DNA of 64,000 bases from WHSW01 sp035296705 (GTDB lineage Bacteria > Actinomycetota > Thermoleophilia > Solirubrobacterales > 70-9), in the NCBI GenBank assembly GCA_035296705.1, contig DATHAL010000061.1, positions 1 through 64,000 of the forward strand, read 5' to 3'. This document shows positions 1 through 8,471 of this stretch, in pieces. Position 1 is the stretch's first letter. Each line of letters begins with the position of its first letter. Made by a program: the position numbers and the translations under genes. The notes below the pieces were generated by a model that was not told the DNA's origin, searched no databases, and saw only the letters and a list, made by a program, of their open reading frames with translations.

Positions 1-348
1 GTCATCGCACTCGAGAGCGTCGATCCGATCGAGTTGCCCGGCGGAAGCTGGAGCCGGATGCTCGTCACCGACCAGCGGGTCGACGGCAACGTGAGCTCGA
101 TCGGCTACTCGGTGTTCAAGCCCGGCAGCGCGACGACCAGCGTCTCGCACGAGGCCGAGGAGGTCGCCTACGTGGTCAGCGGCTCGGGCCGGCTGGAGAC
201 CGACGAGGGCGAGGTTCGATTCGCGGCCGGCGACGCGCTGCACATCGCGCCCGGCACGTGGCACGCGGTGGTCAACGACTCCGACGCCGACGTGATCATG
301 GTCTTCGGCTTTCCCCACCCCGACTACCCGCCAACCGACCGACGTTGA
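1..348 (+). CDS. cupin-domain protein, 5' end outside the window
   Basis: The reading frame is open from base 1 with no start codon in good context, so the N-terminus lies upstream. The visible 115 residues form a single conserved-barrel cupin. Cupin motif 1 is recognisable as SHEAEEVAYVVSG (a His and a Glu metal ligand), and motif 2 as GD...PGTWHAVVN. Small cupins of this type often bind a metal and act as isomerases, dioxygenases or sugar/keto-acid binding proteins; the exact reaction cannot be read from the sequence. It is followed after only 5 bp by the class II aldolase gene and is probably the first visible member of the catabolic operon. Confidence 0.75.
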   Translation, partial: VIALESVDPIELPGGSWSRMLVTDQRVDGNVSSIGYSVFKPGSATTSVSHEAEEVAYVVSGSGRLETDEGEVRFAAGDALHIAPGTWHAVVNDSDADVIMVFGFPHPDYPPTDRR

Positions 349-353
349 GCCGG

Positions 354-1076
354 ATGGCGACGGAAGACGGCGACGTCCGCGAGCACGTCGCGTGGGCCTG
401 CCGGATCCTCGCCAACGAGGGTTATCAGGACCTGACTCTCGGCCACGTCAGCGCTCGCGATCGCGAGCGCCCGGACCGGATGTGGATCAAGCGCAAGGGG
501 GTCACGCTCGCCGAGGTCGCGCCCGACGACGTGATCGAGTTCGAGCTCGGAGCCGACCTCCGCGAGGCGTCCGACGACATGCACCTCGAGGCCGTCCTGC
601 ACACCGAGGTCTATCGCCGCCGCGACGACGTCGGCGCGATCGTGCACGGCCACCCGCCATACGCGACCGCCTTCGCGGCCACGGACGCCGACCTCCTGCA
701 CCTCACCCACGACGCGGTGATGTTCGACCGCGGGCTGGCCGTCTACGACGGCAGCCCGGATCTGATCACCGAGGTCAAACAGGGCGCGGACGTGGCGGAG
801 GCGCTCGGCGCGCGGTCGGTGGTGCTGCTGCGAAATCACGGCGTGCTGGTCGCCCACCGCGACCTGCCGTGGATGGTGCTCGCTGCGGTGACGCTGGAGC
901 GCGCCGTGACGCTGCAGGCGATCGCGGCGACGCTCGGCGGTCCGCGACCGATCGAGCCGATGCTCGTGGACGACCTGCATCGGCGCAAGTACAACGACGG
1001 GCTCGTGGGCGAGTACTGGCAGGCGTGGGTGCGCGATATGCGCCGCCGCGGGCTCGACGAGGGGATGGACGGCTAG
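354..1076 (+). CDS. class II aldolase/adducin family protein
   Basis: 240 residues, the usual length of the family. Zinc-binding histidines are visible in HGH at residues 98-100 and NHG at 161-163, with a Glu at 79 that fits the catalytic position. Family members are L-fuculose-phosphate aldolases, ribulose-phosphate epimerases or decarboxylases acting on hydroxylated small acids or sugar phosphates. The ATG at 354 was chosen because an earlier in-frame start would overlap the cupin gene by about 90 bases. It lies 5 bp after the cupin stop and 2 bp before the iron-sulfur subunit gene, so it is almost certainly co-transcribed with the molybdenum hydroxylase genes. Confidence 0.85.
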   Translation: MATEDGDVREHVAWACRILANEGYQDLTLGHVSARDRERPDRMWIKRKGVTLAEVAPDDVIEFELGADLREASDDMHLEAVLHTEVYRRRDDVGAIVHGHPPYATAFAATDADLLHLTHDAVMFDRGLAVYDGSPDLITEVKQGADVAEALGARSVVLLRNHGVLVAHRDLPWMVLAAVTLERAVTLQAIAATLGGPRPIEPMLVDDLHRRKYNDGLVGEYWQAWVRDMRRRGLDEGMDG

Positions 1077-1078
1077 CG

Positions 1079-1552
1079 ATGAGCGACGTTGCGGTCACGA
1101 TCGCCGTCAACGGCCGGCCTCGCGAGCTGGTGGTTCCCGCACGCGAGCTGTTGCTCGACAGCTTGCGCGACCGCCTCGGCCTGACCGGTGCCAAGCGCTC
1201 GTGCGAGGTCCAGGTCTGCGGCACCTGCACGGTGCTCGTCGACGGCGAGCCGGTGAGCGCCTGCACGTACCTGACCTGCGACGCCGACGGCCGGGACGTG
1301 CTCACGATCGAGGGCTTCGCCGCGACCGCCGAGTTCGCGGAGTTTGAGCGCGCGTTCACGGACCGGGCAGCCCTTCAATGCGGCTTCTGCACACCCGGCT
1401 TCCTGCTCACCCTGAAGGCGCTGCGCGACGCCGGCGAGCTTCGTGACCGCAACGACGTGATCGCCGGCCTCGACGGCAACATCTGCCGCTGCACCGGCTA
1501 CAAGTCGATCGTCGAGGCGGCCGAGTCGCTCGCGGGAGCGCCCGCGCCGTGA
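1079..1552 (+). CDS. (2Fe-2S)-binding small subunit of a xanthine dehydrogenase/CO dehydrogenase-family molybdenum hydroxylase
   Basis: 157 residues, full length for a CoxS/NdhS-type subunit. The plant-ferredoxin cluster is bound by Cys42, 47, 50 and 62 (CEVQVCGTC then C). The second cluster is bound by Cys101, 104, 136 and 138 (CGFCTPG and NICRCTGY). It passes electrons from the molybdopterin subunit to a flavin subunit. The ATG at 1079 gives a start 2 bp after the aldolase stop. The 3' end overlaps the large-subunit start by 4 bases (GTGA), showing translational coupling. No FAD-binding medium subunit is present in the window, so the electron acceptor is unknown. Confidence 0.92.
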   Translation: MSDVAVTIAVNGRPRELVVPARELLLDSLRDRLGLTGAKRSCEVQVCGTCTVLVDGEPVSACTYLTCDADGRDVLTIEGFAATAEFAEFERAFTDRAALQCGFCTPGFLLTLKALRDAGELRDRNDVIAGLDGNICRCTGYKSIVEAAESLAGAPAP

Positions 1553-3858
1553 GCACCAAGCCGGCCGCCGATCCGAGCGTCTCGGCCGACCGGGTGGGGC
1601 GCTCCGAGCCGCGCAAGGATGCGGGCGAGAAGGCAAGCGGGCGCGCGCAGTTCGCCGGCGACATCAACGTGCCCCGAATGCTTCACGGCAAGGTGCTGCG
1701 CTCCGAGCTCCCGCACGCGAAGATCGCCTCGATCGACACCGCCGCGGCCGCGGCGATGCCGGGCGTGGTTGCGGTCCTGACCGGGCCCGAGCTCGACGAC
1801 CTCGACCCGTACTGGGGTCACGCGATCAAGGACCGCCCGATTCTTGCCATGGACCGCGTCCGGTTCGTCGGCGATCCGATCGCCGCGGTCGCCGCCGAGG
1901 ACGAGGCGACCGCCGAGGCGGCGCTGCGCGAGATCGTCGTCGACTACGAGGAGCTTCCGGTGGCGGGCACGATCGCTGAGGCGATCGCGGAGGATGCGCC
2001 GCTGATCCACGAGGGCGCGCTGCGGCCGGGCCTCTTTCACGGCCTCGGCAAGCTGCCCGAGCGCGAGGGCAACGTCTGCTACCGCTACCGCCTCGACGCC
2101 GGCTCGACGGAGCTCGCCGAGGCGGAGGCCGAGCTGACGGTCGAGGGCGAGTACGAGTTCCCGGCCGTCTATCAATACGCGATGGAGACGCACACGGTGG
2201 TCGCCGACTTCGGCGACGGCGAGGTCACGCTCTGGGCCTCCTGCCAGCACCCGTTCCTGGTCCGGGCCGAGATCGCCGATCTCTTCAACCTGCCGATCGG
2301 GCGAGTCAGGGTGATCGTTCCATACCTCGGGGGCGGTTTCGGGTCGAAGAGCTACACGAAGATGGAGCCGATCACGGCGGCGCTCTCGCGCAAGGCCAGC
2401 CGACCGGTGCGAATTCAGAACCGCGTCGACGAGTCGATGGTCACCACGCGGCGCCACGGCATGCGCTGCCGGATGACCACCACCGCTGACCGCGACGGCC
2501 GTCTGCGCTCGCGCAGCGTGCGGCTGTGGCTCGACACCGGCGCCTACGCCGACAACGGGCCGCGCGTCTGCGCCACCGCCGGCGACGCCGCTCCCGGGCC
2601 GTATCGCTGGGAGGCCGTGCATGTCGACGCGAGCTGCGTGTACTCCAACACCGCGCCAGCGGGCTCCTATCGCGCCTTCGGCGCGGTGCACCTGCAGTGG
2701 ATCGGCGAGCTGCAGATCGACGAGCTCGCCCGCCAGGCCGGTCTCGACCCACTGGAGATCCGCCGGCGCAACCTGCTGCGCCCGGGTCAGCCGGTGCGCC
2801 CTGACGGCACCGGCAAGCCACTCGACGCGGACCTCGTCGGGGACGTCGAGAAGGCGGCTGCCGCGGTTGGCTGGTCCGAGCCGAAGGGCGAGTGGACCGG
2901 ACGCGGCGTCGCGGTCGGCCTGCTTGCGGCCGGCGCGCACCCGGTTTCGAGCGCCAACGTGCGGATGGAGTCCGACGGCACCGCCGAGGTCAACGTCGGG
3001 ACGACCGAGATGGGCCAGGGGGCCCGCACGGTGATGGCGCAGATCGCGGCCCAGGAACTGGCGATCGACACCGCTGACGTCACCGTCCAGGGCGCCGATA
3101 CGCGCTTTACGCCCTACGACCGCTCCACCGGGGCCAGCCGCTCGACGACGCTCGCCGGGCTCGCGGTTCAGCGGGCCGCCGCGGACCTGCGCGAACGCCT
3201 GCTCGCGACGGCGGCGGATGCCTGGGGCACCGACCGCAGCGAGCTCGCCGTCGCCGACGGCATGGTGCATGGGGCCGGGCGCGAGGCCTCCTACTCGCAG
3301 CTGATGGCGGAGCGGTTCGGGTTCTCAGGAGGCGAGCTCGTCGGCCAGGGCGAGGTGCGCCCGGAGCAGGGCAGTGGCTCCTACGCCGAGGGCCCGGTGT
3401 TCTGGGAGATCTGCATCGCGGCCGCCCAGGTCGAAGTCGACCCCGAGACCGGCAGTGTCTCGGTCGACCGGATGGCGACGATCGCCGACGTGGGTAAGGC
3501 CATCAACCCGCTGCTGGTCGAGCGCCAGGACGAGGGCGCGGTGCTGCAGGGGGTCGGCAACGCCCTGTTCGAGGAGATGGTCTACGCGGACGGCGAGCTG
3601 ACGAACTCGAACCTGCTCGATTACCGCGTCCCCCGGATCGACGACATGCCGGAGCAGATGACCGGGATCATCGTCGAGAACGCCGACGGCCCCGGGCCCT
3701 ACGGCGCGAAGGGATGCGGCGAGGGCGCCCAAGCGGCAACCCCGGCGGCGGTCGCGACCGCGCTCGCCGACGCCGGCGTGCCGATGACACAACTTCCGCT
3801 CACGCCCGAGCGCGTGTGGCGGCGAATCCAGCAACTCAAGGAGGCAGACACCGGATGA
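1549..3858 (+). CDS. molybdopterin-binding large subunit of a xanthine dehydrogenase/CO dehydrogenase-family hydroxylase
   Basis: 769 residues, typical of CoxL/XdhB-type subunits, with the a/b hammerhead N-terminal domain (about 25-140) and the molybdopterin cofactor domain after it. The catalytic Glu is Glu725 in KGCGEG near the C-terminus. The glycine-rich stretch YLGGGFGSK is present. The active-site loop reads GSYRAFG, not the AYXCSFR loop of form I CO dehydrogenase, so this is not an aerobic CO dehydrogenase. It should hydroxylate an organic substrate. The GTG start overlaps the small-subunit stop by 4 bases. The stop overlaps the next gene's ATG by 4 bases. Confidence 0.92.
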   Translation: MSTKPAADPSVSADRVGRSEPRKDAGEKASGRAQFAGDINVPRMLHGKVLRSELPHAKIASIDTAAAAAMPGVVAVLTGPELDDLDPYWGHAIKDRPILAMDRVRFVGDPIAAVAAEDEATAEAALREIVVDYEELPVAGTIAEAIAEDAPLIHEGALRPGLFHGLGKLPEREGNVCYRYRLDAGSTELAEAEAELTVEGEYEFPAVYQYAMETHTVVADFGDGEVTLWASCQHPFLVRAEIADLFNLPIGRVRVIVPYLGGGFGSKSYTKMEPITAALSRKASRPVRIQNRVDESMVTTRRHGMRCRMTTTADRDGRLRSRSVRLWLDTGAYADNGPRVCATAGDAAPGPYRWEAVHVDASCVYSNTAPAGSYRAFGAVHLQWIGELQIDELARQAGLDPLEIRRRNLLRPGQPVRPDGTGKPLDADLVGDVEKAAAAVGWSEPKGEWTGRGVAVGLLAAGAHPVSSANVRMESDGTAEVNVGTTEMGQGARTVMAQIAAQELAIDTADVTVQGADTRFTPYDRSTGASRSTTLAGLAVQRAAADLRERLLATAADAWGTDRSELAVADGMVHGAGREASYSQLMAERFGFSGGELVGQGEVRPEQGSGSYAEGPVFWEICIAAAQVEVDPETGSVSVDRMATIADVGKAINPLLVERQDEGAVLQGVGNALFEEMVYADGELTNSNLLDYRVPRIDDMPEQMTGIIVENADGPGPYGAKGCGEGAQAATPAAVATALADAGVPMTQLPLTPERVWRRIQQLKEADTG

Positions 3859-4787
3859 GAGAGATCAAGCGAGGCGCCGTGATCGGCACCGGCACAATGG
3901 GACCGGGGATGGGCGCGGTACTCGAGCGAGCGGGCATCGAGGTGGCGCTCTACGACGTCTCCTCCGAGGCGTTGGAGCGGGCCGCCAAGGGCCTCGAGCT
4001 CGCCCGCGGGGTGCTCGAGCGCCTTGAAACCCAGCCCGTCGAGGGAGGCGACGTCCGGTTTGAGTCCGATCTCACCGCGGCGCTGGAGGGCGCCGACCTG
4101 GTGCTCGAGGCGGTCCCTGAGAAGCTCGAGCTCAAGCAGCAGGTGTTCGCCGACTTCGAGCGCCAGGTCGCGCCCGACGCGATCCTCTCCTCGAACACCT
4201 CGGGAATTCCGATCACCAAGATCGCCGAGGGGCTCGAGCACCCCGAGCGGGTGGTCGGCATGCACTGGTCCAATCCGCCGCAGCTGATCCCGATGATCGA
4301 GGTCATCCCGGGCGAGCGAACGTCGCAGGAGACGATCGCGGCAGCCAGGAGCCTGATCGAGCGCATCGGATACCGCGCAAGCATGCTCAACAAGGAGGTC
4401 CCGGGCTTCGTCGAGAACCGCGTCCTCTACGCGATCATGCGCGAGTGCCTCGCCCTCGTCGACGAGGGAGTGATCGACGCCGAGGAGCTCGACCTCAACG
4501 TCAAGTGGGGCATCGGTTACAAGCTCGCCGTGATCCCGCCAATGCAGCTGCTCGACGTCGCCGGATTGGACATCTACGAGAGCGTCGCCGGCTACCTCAA
4601 CTCCGAGCTCTCGACCGAGTCGGGCGTCTCGGAGACGATCACTCGGTTGACCGCGGAGGGCAAGCTCGGGCTCAAGTCAGGTGGCGGACTGTTCTCCTAC
4701 TCATCCGACGAGCTCGCCGAGCTTCCCGCCAAGCGGGCGAAGGCATTGGTAGCGCTGCGCAAGACTCTCGACGCGCAGGAAGTCTGA
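3855..4787 (+). CDS. 3-hydroxyacyl-CoA dehydrogenase family protein
   Basis: 310 residues with an N-terminal NAD-binding Rossmann fold (GTGTMG at 11-16) and the family signature SSNTSGIPITKIA followed by GMHWSNPP. His137 and Glu149 correspond to the catalytic His-Glu pair of L-3-hydroxyacyl-CoA dehydrogenases. The usual HFFNP is HWSNP here, which suggests a variant substrate. A C-terminal helical dimerisation domain follows from about residue 190. It overlaps the molybdenum hydroxylase gene by ATGA and is followed 10 bp later by the hydrolase gene, so it is part of the same operon. It probably oxidises a hydroxy acid or hydroxyacyl-CoA intermediate. Confidence 0.88.
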   Translation: MREIKRGAVIGTGTMGPGMGAVLERAGIEVALYDVSSEALERAAKGLELARGVLERLETQPVEGGDVRFESDLTAALEGADLVLEAVPEKLELKQQVFADFERQVAPDAILSSNTSGIPITKIAEGLEHPERVVGMHWSNPPQLIPMIEVIPGERTSQETIAAARSLIERIGYRASMLNKEVPGFVENRVLYAIMRECLALVDEGVIDAEELDLNVKWGIGYKLAVIPPMQLLDVAGLDIYESVAGYLNSELSTESGVSETITRLTAEGKLGLKSGGGLFSYSSDELAELPAKRAKALVALRKTLDAQEV

Positions 4788-4797
4788 GGAGGTAGCG

Positions 4798-5550
4798 ATG
4801 GGCGTGAATCGCGTCTGGCTGCTGGACTCGGGCTCGCTGGTCATCGACCGCACGCACATCGCCTGGAACATCGAGCCCGGCAACCCGGTGCGCTTTCCGG
4901 TCTACAGCGTGCTCATCGACCACACCGATGGGCTCTTCCTGTTCGACTCCGGCTTCGACAAGGGCACGGTCGAGGAGTTCCTGCCCTTCGAGCTGCCCGA
5001 GCAGACCGACGAGCAGACGCTTCCGGCACAGCTCGAGCGCTGCGGCTTTCAGGCCGGAGACGTGACGGCGGTGATCAACTCACATCTTCACTTCGATCAC
5101 TGCGGCGGCCAGCGTCATCTGCCCGGCGCGGTCACCTGGGTCGGCAAGGAGGAGCTTCGGCATTGCCTCGTGCCCGAGCCGTTCGAGCGCCTCGGCTACG
5201 CCGACAAGGTCTTCCACCGGCCGGATTCCGCCTACGAATGGCTGGAGGGAGACGAGGTCGACTTCGCCGACGGCATCCGCCTGCTGTTCACACCGGGCCA
5301 TACCGTCGGGCACTACTCACTGCTGCTCGAGCGCGCTGAGGGGCGGCCGATGCTGTTCGTCGCCGACGTCAGCTACACGAGGGAGACATGGGAGAAGGAG
5401 CTGATCTCGGGCTTTCACAACGACCCGACCGCGAATTTCGCCTCCCTTCGCAAGCTCAAGCACCTGGCCCGCCGTCACGACCTCGACGTCTTCTTCACCC
5501 ACGACATGGACGCGTGGGAGTCCTACCAGCACGCGCCGAACCACTACTAG
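4798..5550 (+). CDS. metallo-beta-lactamase-fold hydrolase, N-acyl homoserine lactonase-like
   Basis: 250 residues. The dinuclear metal motif HLHFDH lies at residues 96-101, with further ligands in the TPGHTVGH segment and in VADV. Length, the N-terminal extended region and the C-terminal FFTHD segment resemble the AttM/AiiA lactonase group of the superfamily. A strong Shine-Dalgarno sequence (GAGGAGGT) precedes the ATG. In the operon it more likely opens a catabolic lactone than a quorum signal; that is inference. No signal-synthase or LuxR-type gene is nearby. Confidence 0.85.
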   Translation: MGVNRVWLLDSGSLVIDRTHIAWNIEPGNPVRFPVYSVLIDHTDGLFLFDSGFDKGTVEEFLPFELPEQTDEQTLPAQLERCGFQAGDVTAVINSHLHFDHCGGQRHLPGAVTWVGKEELRHCLVPEPFERLGYADKVFHRPDSAYEWLEGDEVDFADGIRLLFTPGHTVGHYSLLLERAEGRPMLFVADVSYTRETWEKELISGFHNDPTANFASLRKLKHLARRHDLDVFFTHDMDAWESYQHAPNHY

Positions 5551-5563
5551 GAGGAAGCGACAG

Positions 5564-6298
5564 ATGAAGCTCACCGATCGAGTTGCGATCGTCACGGGCG
5601 CCGCCCAGGGGATCGGCCGCGCGATCGCCGAGAAGCTCGACGCCGAAGGGGCGACGGTCGTCGTGGCGGACCTCAACGCCGACGGTGCGGCGGACGTCGC
5701 CGGCGCGCTCGAGCGCGGGCACGCGGTCGAGGCCGACGTCTCGGCGCCCGAATCCGTGCGCGCGATGGTGTCCGAGGTTCTCGACCGTCACGGTCGGGTC
5801 GACGCCCTGGTCAACAATGCCGCGATCGTCCCGTTCATCGCCTGGGACGACGTCGACCTCGACCACTGGCGCAAGATCATCGACACGAACCTGACCGGCG
5901 TCTACCTGTGCTCGCGGGCCGTCTGGGAGCCGATGCGCGACGCGGGCTACGGGCGGATCGTCAACATCGCCTCCAACACCGTGATGGCGGGGACGCCGAA
6001 CATGGCCGCATATGTGGCCGCCAAGGGCGGCGTCTGGGGGTTCACCCGCGCGCTGGCGACCGAGGTCGGCGGCCAGGGGATCACGGTGAATGCCGTCGCC
6101 CCCGGGCTCACCGCCAGCGACGGCGTATTGGCCAGCCCGCACGCCGAGGCGTTCGACTTCGTCCAGAGCCTGCAGGCGATCCCGCGCCGCGGCGAGCCGG
6201 CCGACATCGCGCCCACCGTCGCCTTCCTCTGCTCCGAGGACGCCGCCTGGGTAACGGGGCAGATGGTCGTCGTCGACGGCGGGCACACGAGGCACTGA
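5564..6298 (+). CDS. SDR family NAD(P)-dependent oxidoreductase
   Basis: 244 residues, classical short-chain dehydrogenase length. The cofactor motif TGAAQGIG starts at residue 11 and NNA occurs at 84-86. The catalytic Ser137, Tyr150 and Lys154 (YVAAK) are all present. Asp36 after the second strand favours NAD over NADP. The C-terminus (VTGQMVVVDGG) is typical of FabG-like enzymes. A good ribosome-binding site (AGGAGGAAG) precedes the ATG. The stop overlaps the start of the VOC gene by one base. It probably oxidises an alcohol intermediate of the operon's pathway. Confidence 0.92.
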   Translation: MKLTDRVAIVTGAAQGIGRAIAEKLDAEGATVVVADLNADGAADVAGALERGHAVEADVSAPESVRAMVSEVLDRHGRVDALVNNAAIVPFIAWDDVDLDHWRKIIDTNLTGVYLCSRAVWEPMRDAGYGRIVNIASNTVMAGTPNMAAYVAAKGGVWGFTRALATEVGGQGITVNAVAPGLTASDGVLASPHAEAFDFVQSLQAIPRRGEPADIAPTVAFLCSEDAAWVTGQMVVVDGGHTRH

Positions 6299-6699
6299 TG
6301 GCGGAGCTTGCAACCACCCGCGCGGGAGCGATCCTCGCCGTTGCCGATGTCGCCGCCTCGGCCGCCTGGTATCGCGACCGGCTCGGCGCAGAGCTCGAGG
6401 CCGCCTATGACGATCCGCCGTACGCGACGCTGACGCTTGCCGGAGCACGGCTATCGCTCGCCGAGCAAGGGCACGACGCGGAGGACCGGCCTGGCGTCGC
6501 GATGGTGGCGCCCGAGGATCGTTCGCGGCTGCAGGTCGCCCTCGTACTCGAGGTCCGCGACTGCCGACGGGCATACGACGAGCTGCGCACGGCCGGAGTC
6601 GAGTTCCTCGCCGAGCCGTACTCGCCACCGTGGGGGGGCGCCCGCTGCTTTGCCGTCGATCCCGACGGCTACCTGGTCGAGCTCGAGGAGCCGGCATGA
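6298..6699 (+). CDS. VOC (glyoxalase/bleomycin-resistance) family protein
   Basis: 133 residues with two babb modules. The N-terminal half contains VADVAASAAWYRDRLG and the C-terminal half ends in CFAVDPDGYLVELEEP, the usual VOC ending with a metal-binding Glu. The ATG at 6298 shares its A with the TGA of the SDR gene, and its own stop overlaps the next gene by 4 bases. Members include dioxygenases, epimerases and isomerases; the position inside a catabolic operon fits any of these and the sequence alone does not decide. Confidence 0.82.
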   Translation: MAELATTRAGAILAVADVAASAAWYRDRLGAELEAAYDDPPYATLTLAGARLSLAEQGHDAEDRPGVAMVAPEDRSRLQVALVLEVRDCRRAYDELRTAGVEFLAEPYSPPWGGARCFAVDPDGYLVELEEPA

Positions 6700-7727
6700 A
6701 GGCGGTGCGCATCCAGGGACCTGAGCGGCTGGAGGTCGAGGAGGCCCCCGAGCCGACGATCCACGCGCCAACCGACGCCGTGGTCGAGGTTCGCAAGACG
6801 GCGCTGTGCGGTGCCGACCTCTTCCCCTACCACGGGCTCACGCCTGGGTTCGAGGCGGGGACGATTCCGGGCCACGAGTGGGTCGGCGTCGTGCGCGAGG
6901 TCGGCGACAGTGTCCGGGACCTGCGCCCGGGCCAACGGGTCGTGAACGCGAGCATGATCTCCGACGGGACCTGCGGACACTGCCGCGCGGCGCGTCCAAT
7001 GCAATGCGAGAACCGGGCGCTGTTCGGCTACAGCGGCGTCTACGAGCGCCTCGACGGCGGCCAGGCCGATCTGGTGCGCGCCCCGAACGCCGATCGCTCC
7101 CTATGGCCGATTCCGGATGGCGTGGCCGACGACGACGCGGTGTTCGTCGCCGACATGCTGCCCACCGGCCTCTCGGCGGTGCGCCGCGGAGGCGTCGACG
7201 TCGGCGACGTCGTCGTCGTGCTCGGCTGCGGGACGGTCGGACTAATGGCGATCCTGCTCGCCCGCCGGATCGCGCGCCATGTGATCGCCGTCGACGGGAT
7301 CGTGGCCCGGCGCGAGCTCGCCGCGGGCCTCGGGGCCGAGGCCGTCGATCCGGACTCTGCCGCCGACGCCGTAGCCGACGCGACCGCCGGGCACGGCGCC
7401 GATGTGGTGATCGAGTCGGCCGGCGCCAAGCCCGCGCTCGACGCGGCCTTCTCGCTGGCGCGAGGCCGGGGCACGGTATGTGTCGTCGGCGCTCACTTCG
7501 AGCCGGACTATCCGCTCGACGCGGGGCGAATGTTCGAGGGCGAGCTCACCCTGCGCTTCGCGATGGGCGACCCGATCAATGACCGTGAGCTCCTGCTGGC
7601 GATGATCGCCGCCGGCGAGCTTCACCCGTCGGAGTTGATCAGCCACCGGATGGGCCTCGACGAGGCGCCGCGCGCGTACGAGCTGTTCGATCGGCGTGAG
7701 GCGACCAAGGTCGTGCTTGCGCCGTAG
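6696..7727 (+). CDS. zinc-binding alcohol dehydrogenase (MDR family)
   Basis: 343 residues with the GroES-like N-terminal and Rossmann C-terminal domains. Catalytic-zinc ligands Cys38, His60 and Glu61 (GHE) are present, and the nucleotide site reads GCGTVG. Two departures are visible. The Ser/Thr that normally follows the catalytic Cys (CG-S/T-D) is Ala40. The structural-zinc cluster has only three well-placed cysteines (93, 96, 104), with Ala at 99. It is the last gene of the operon and overlaps the VOC gene by ATGA. It probably acts on a polyol, aldehyde or hydroxy acid. Confidence 0.88.
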   Translation: MKAVRIQGPERLEVEEAPEPTIHAPTDAVVEVRKTALCGADLFPYHGLTPGFEAGTIPGHEWVGVVREVGDSVRDLRPGQRVVNASMISDGTCGHCRAARPMQCENRALFGYSGVYERLDGGQADLVRAPNADRSLWPIPDGVADDDAVFVADMLPTGLSAVRRGGVDVGDVVVVLGCGTVGLMAILLARRIARHVIAVDGIVARRELAAGLGAEAVDPDSAADAVADATAGHGADVVIESAGAKPALDAAFSLARGRGTVCVVGAHFEPDYPLDAGRMFEGELTLRFAMGDPINDRELLLAMIAAGELHPSELISHRMGLDEAPRAYELFDRREATKVVLAP

Positions 7728-7753
7728 GGCGCGACCGCTCACCGCTGCCGCCC

Positions 7754-8431
7754 GTGCGCGCCTCGCTCGCCCTCATCGCCGCGCTGGCAGTGACGCTGGC
7801 GCTGGTCGACTCGAGCGGCAGGGGCGCGGGGCCCGCGGGCCTCGAGCCTTCAGAGAAAGCCGCCGAAACCGGTCTAGAACCCGACGTCGCCCTCCGCGTG
7901 GCGACGCCGGACCCTGCCAGGGCACTGCCGCGCGTCGTGCACCAGCTCGCGAGCGCCGCGACGGCCCTCGACCTGGCCCGCCGCGTGCGCCGCTGGTCCG
8001 CGTCACTGCGCCGCTCCGGCATCGGGTCCGTGCGTAGCCTGGTGGCACCCTTCTCGTGGATCGTGGTCACGGTCGAGCGCAGTTGCCCGCCTCCCGCGCT
8101 CCTCGCCTGCCGACCGGGGCTCCGGGTCGTCGCCCGCCTACGCGAACGGGCTGACGCGGGCCTTCGACCCGATCTTCGGGTTGCCATCCTCGCCGGCTTG
8201 CGTACGGCCGGGTTTCAGCAGCTGACGGTCGGCACCGCGACGGGACGGAACGTGGGACGAGTGACATCCCGTCGCGAGACCCTCGCGGAGTGGAGGCTGA
8301 CCGGTCGAATGCTTCAGGTCGCCACCGGCGGCCTCACGCTGGCCGCCCCAGCGCCGCGCGGCCACGATCACGAGGCGGTCGAGGTCGAGGTCAACCGAGC
8401 GCTGCTCGACCAGCTGGTCGCCGCCCCTTAG
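7754..8431 (+). CDS. hypothetical protein with N-terminal signal or membrane segment
   Basis: A 225-codon frame with GTG start 26 bp after the alcohol dehydrogenase. Residues 1-18 are a hydrophobic signal-like stretch and the rest is Arg- and Ala-rich with no motif I recognise. Codon third positions are G or C almost throughout, as in the neighbouring genes. The opposite strand also shows open frames of similar length, so coding status is moderate. It converges with nadK. Confidence 0.45.
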   Translation: MRASLALIAALAVTLALVDSSGRGAGPAGLEPSEKAAETGLEPDVALRVATPDPARALPRVVHQLASAATALDLARRVRRWSASLRRSGIGSVRSLVAPFSWIVVTVERSCPPPALLACRPGLRVVARLRERADAGLRPDLRVAILAGLRTAGFQQLTVGTATGRNVGRVTSRRETLAEWRLTGRMLQVATGGLTLAAPAPRGHDHEAVEVEVNRALLDQLVAAP

Positions 8432-8471
8432 TGCGGCTAGCACTGGCCCTGCGCCGGTAGGCGCGCCGCCC

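Noticed and set aside
1498..3270. 590-residue minus-strand open frame across the molybdenum hydroxylase gene
   Set aside because: It is the antisense of a well-supported gene; high GC makes long antisense frames common here. Composition is Arg/Ala/Gly/His-rich with no domain.
1549..3858. Assignment of the molybdenum hydroxylase as aerobic CO dehydrogenase
   Set aside because: The active-site loop reads GSYRAFG rather than AYXCSFR, and no CO-dehydrogenase accessory genes are present.
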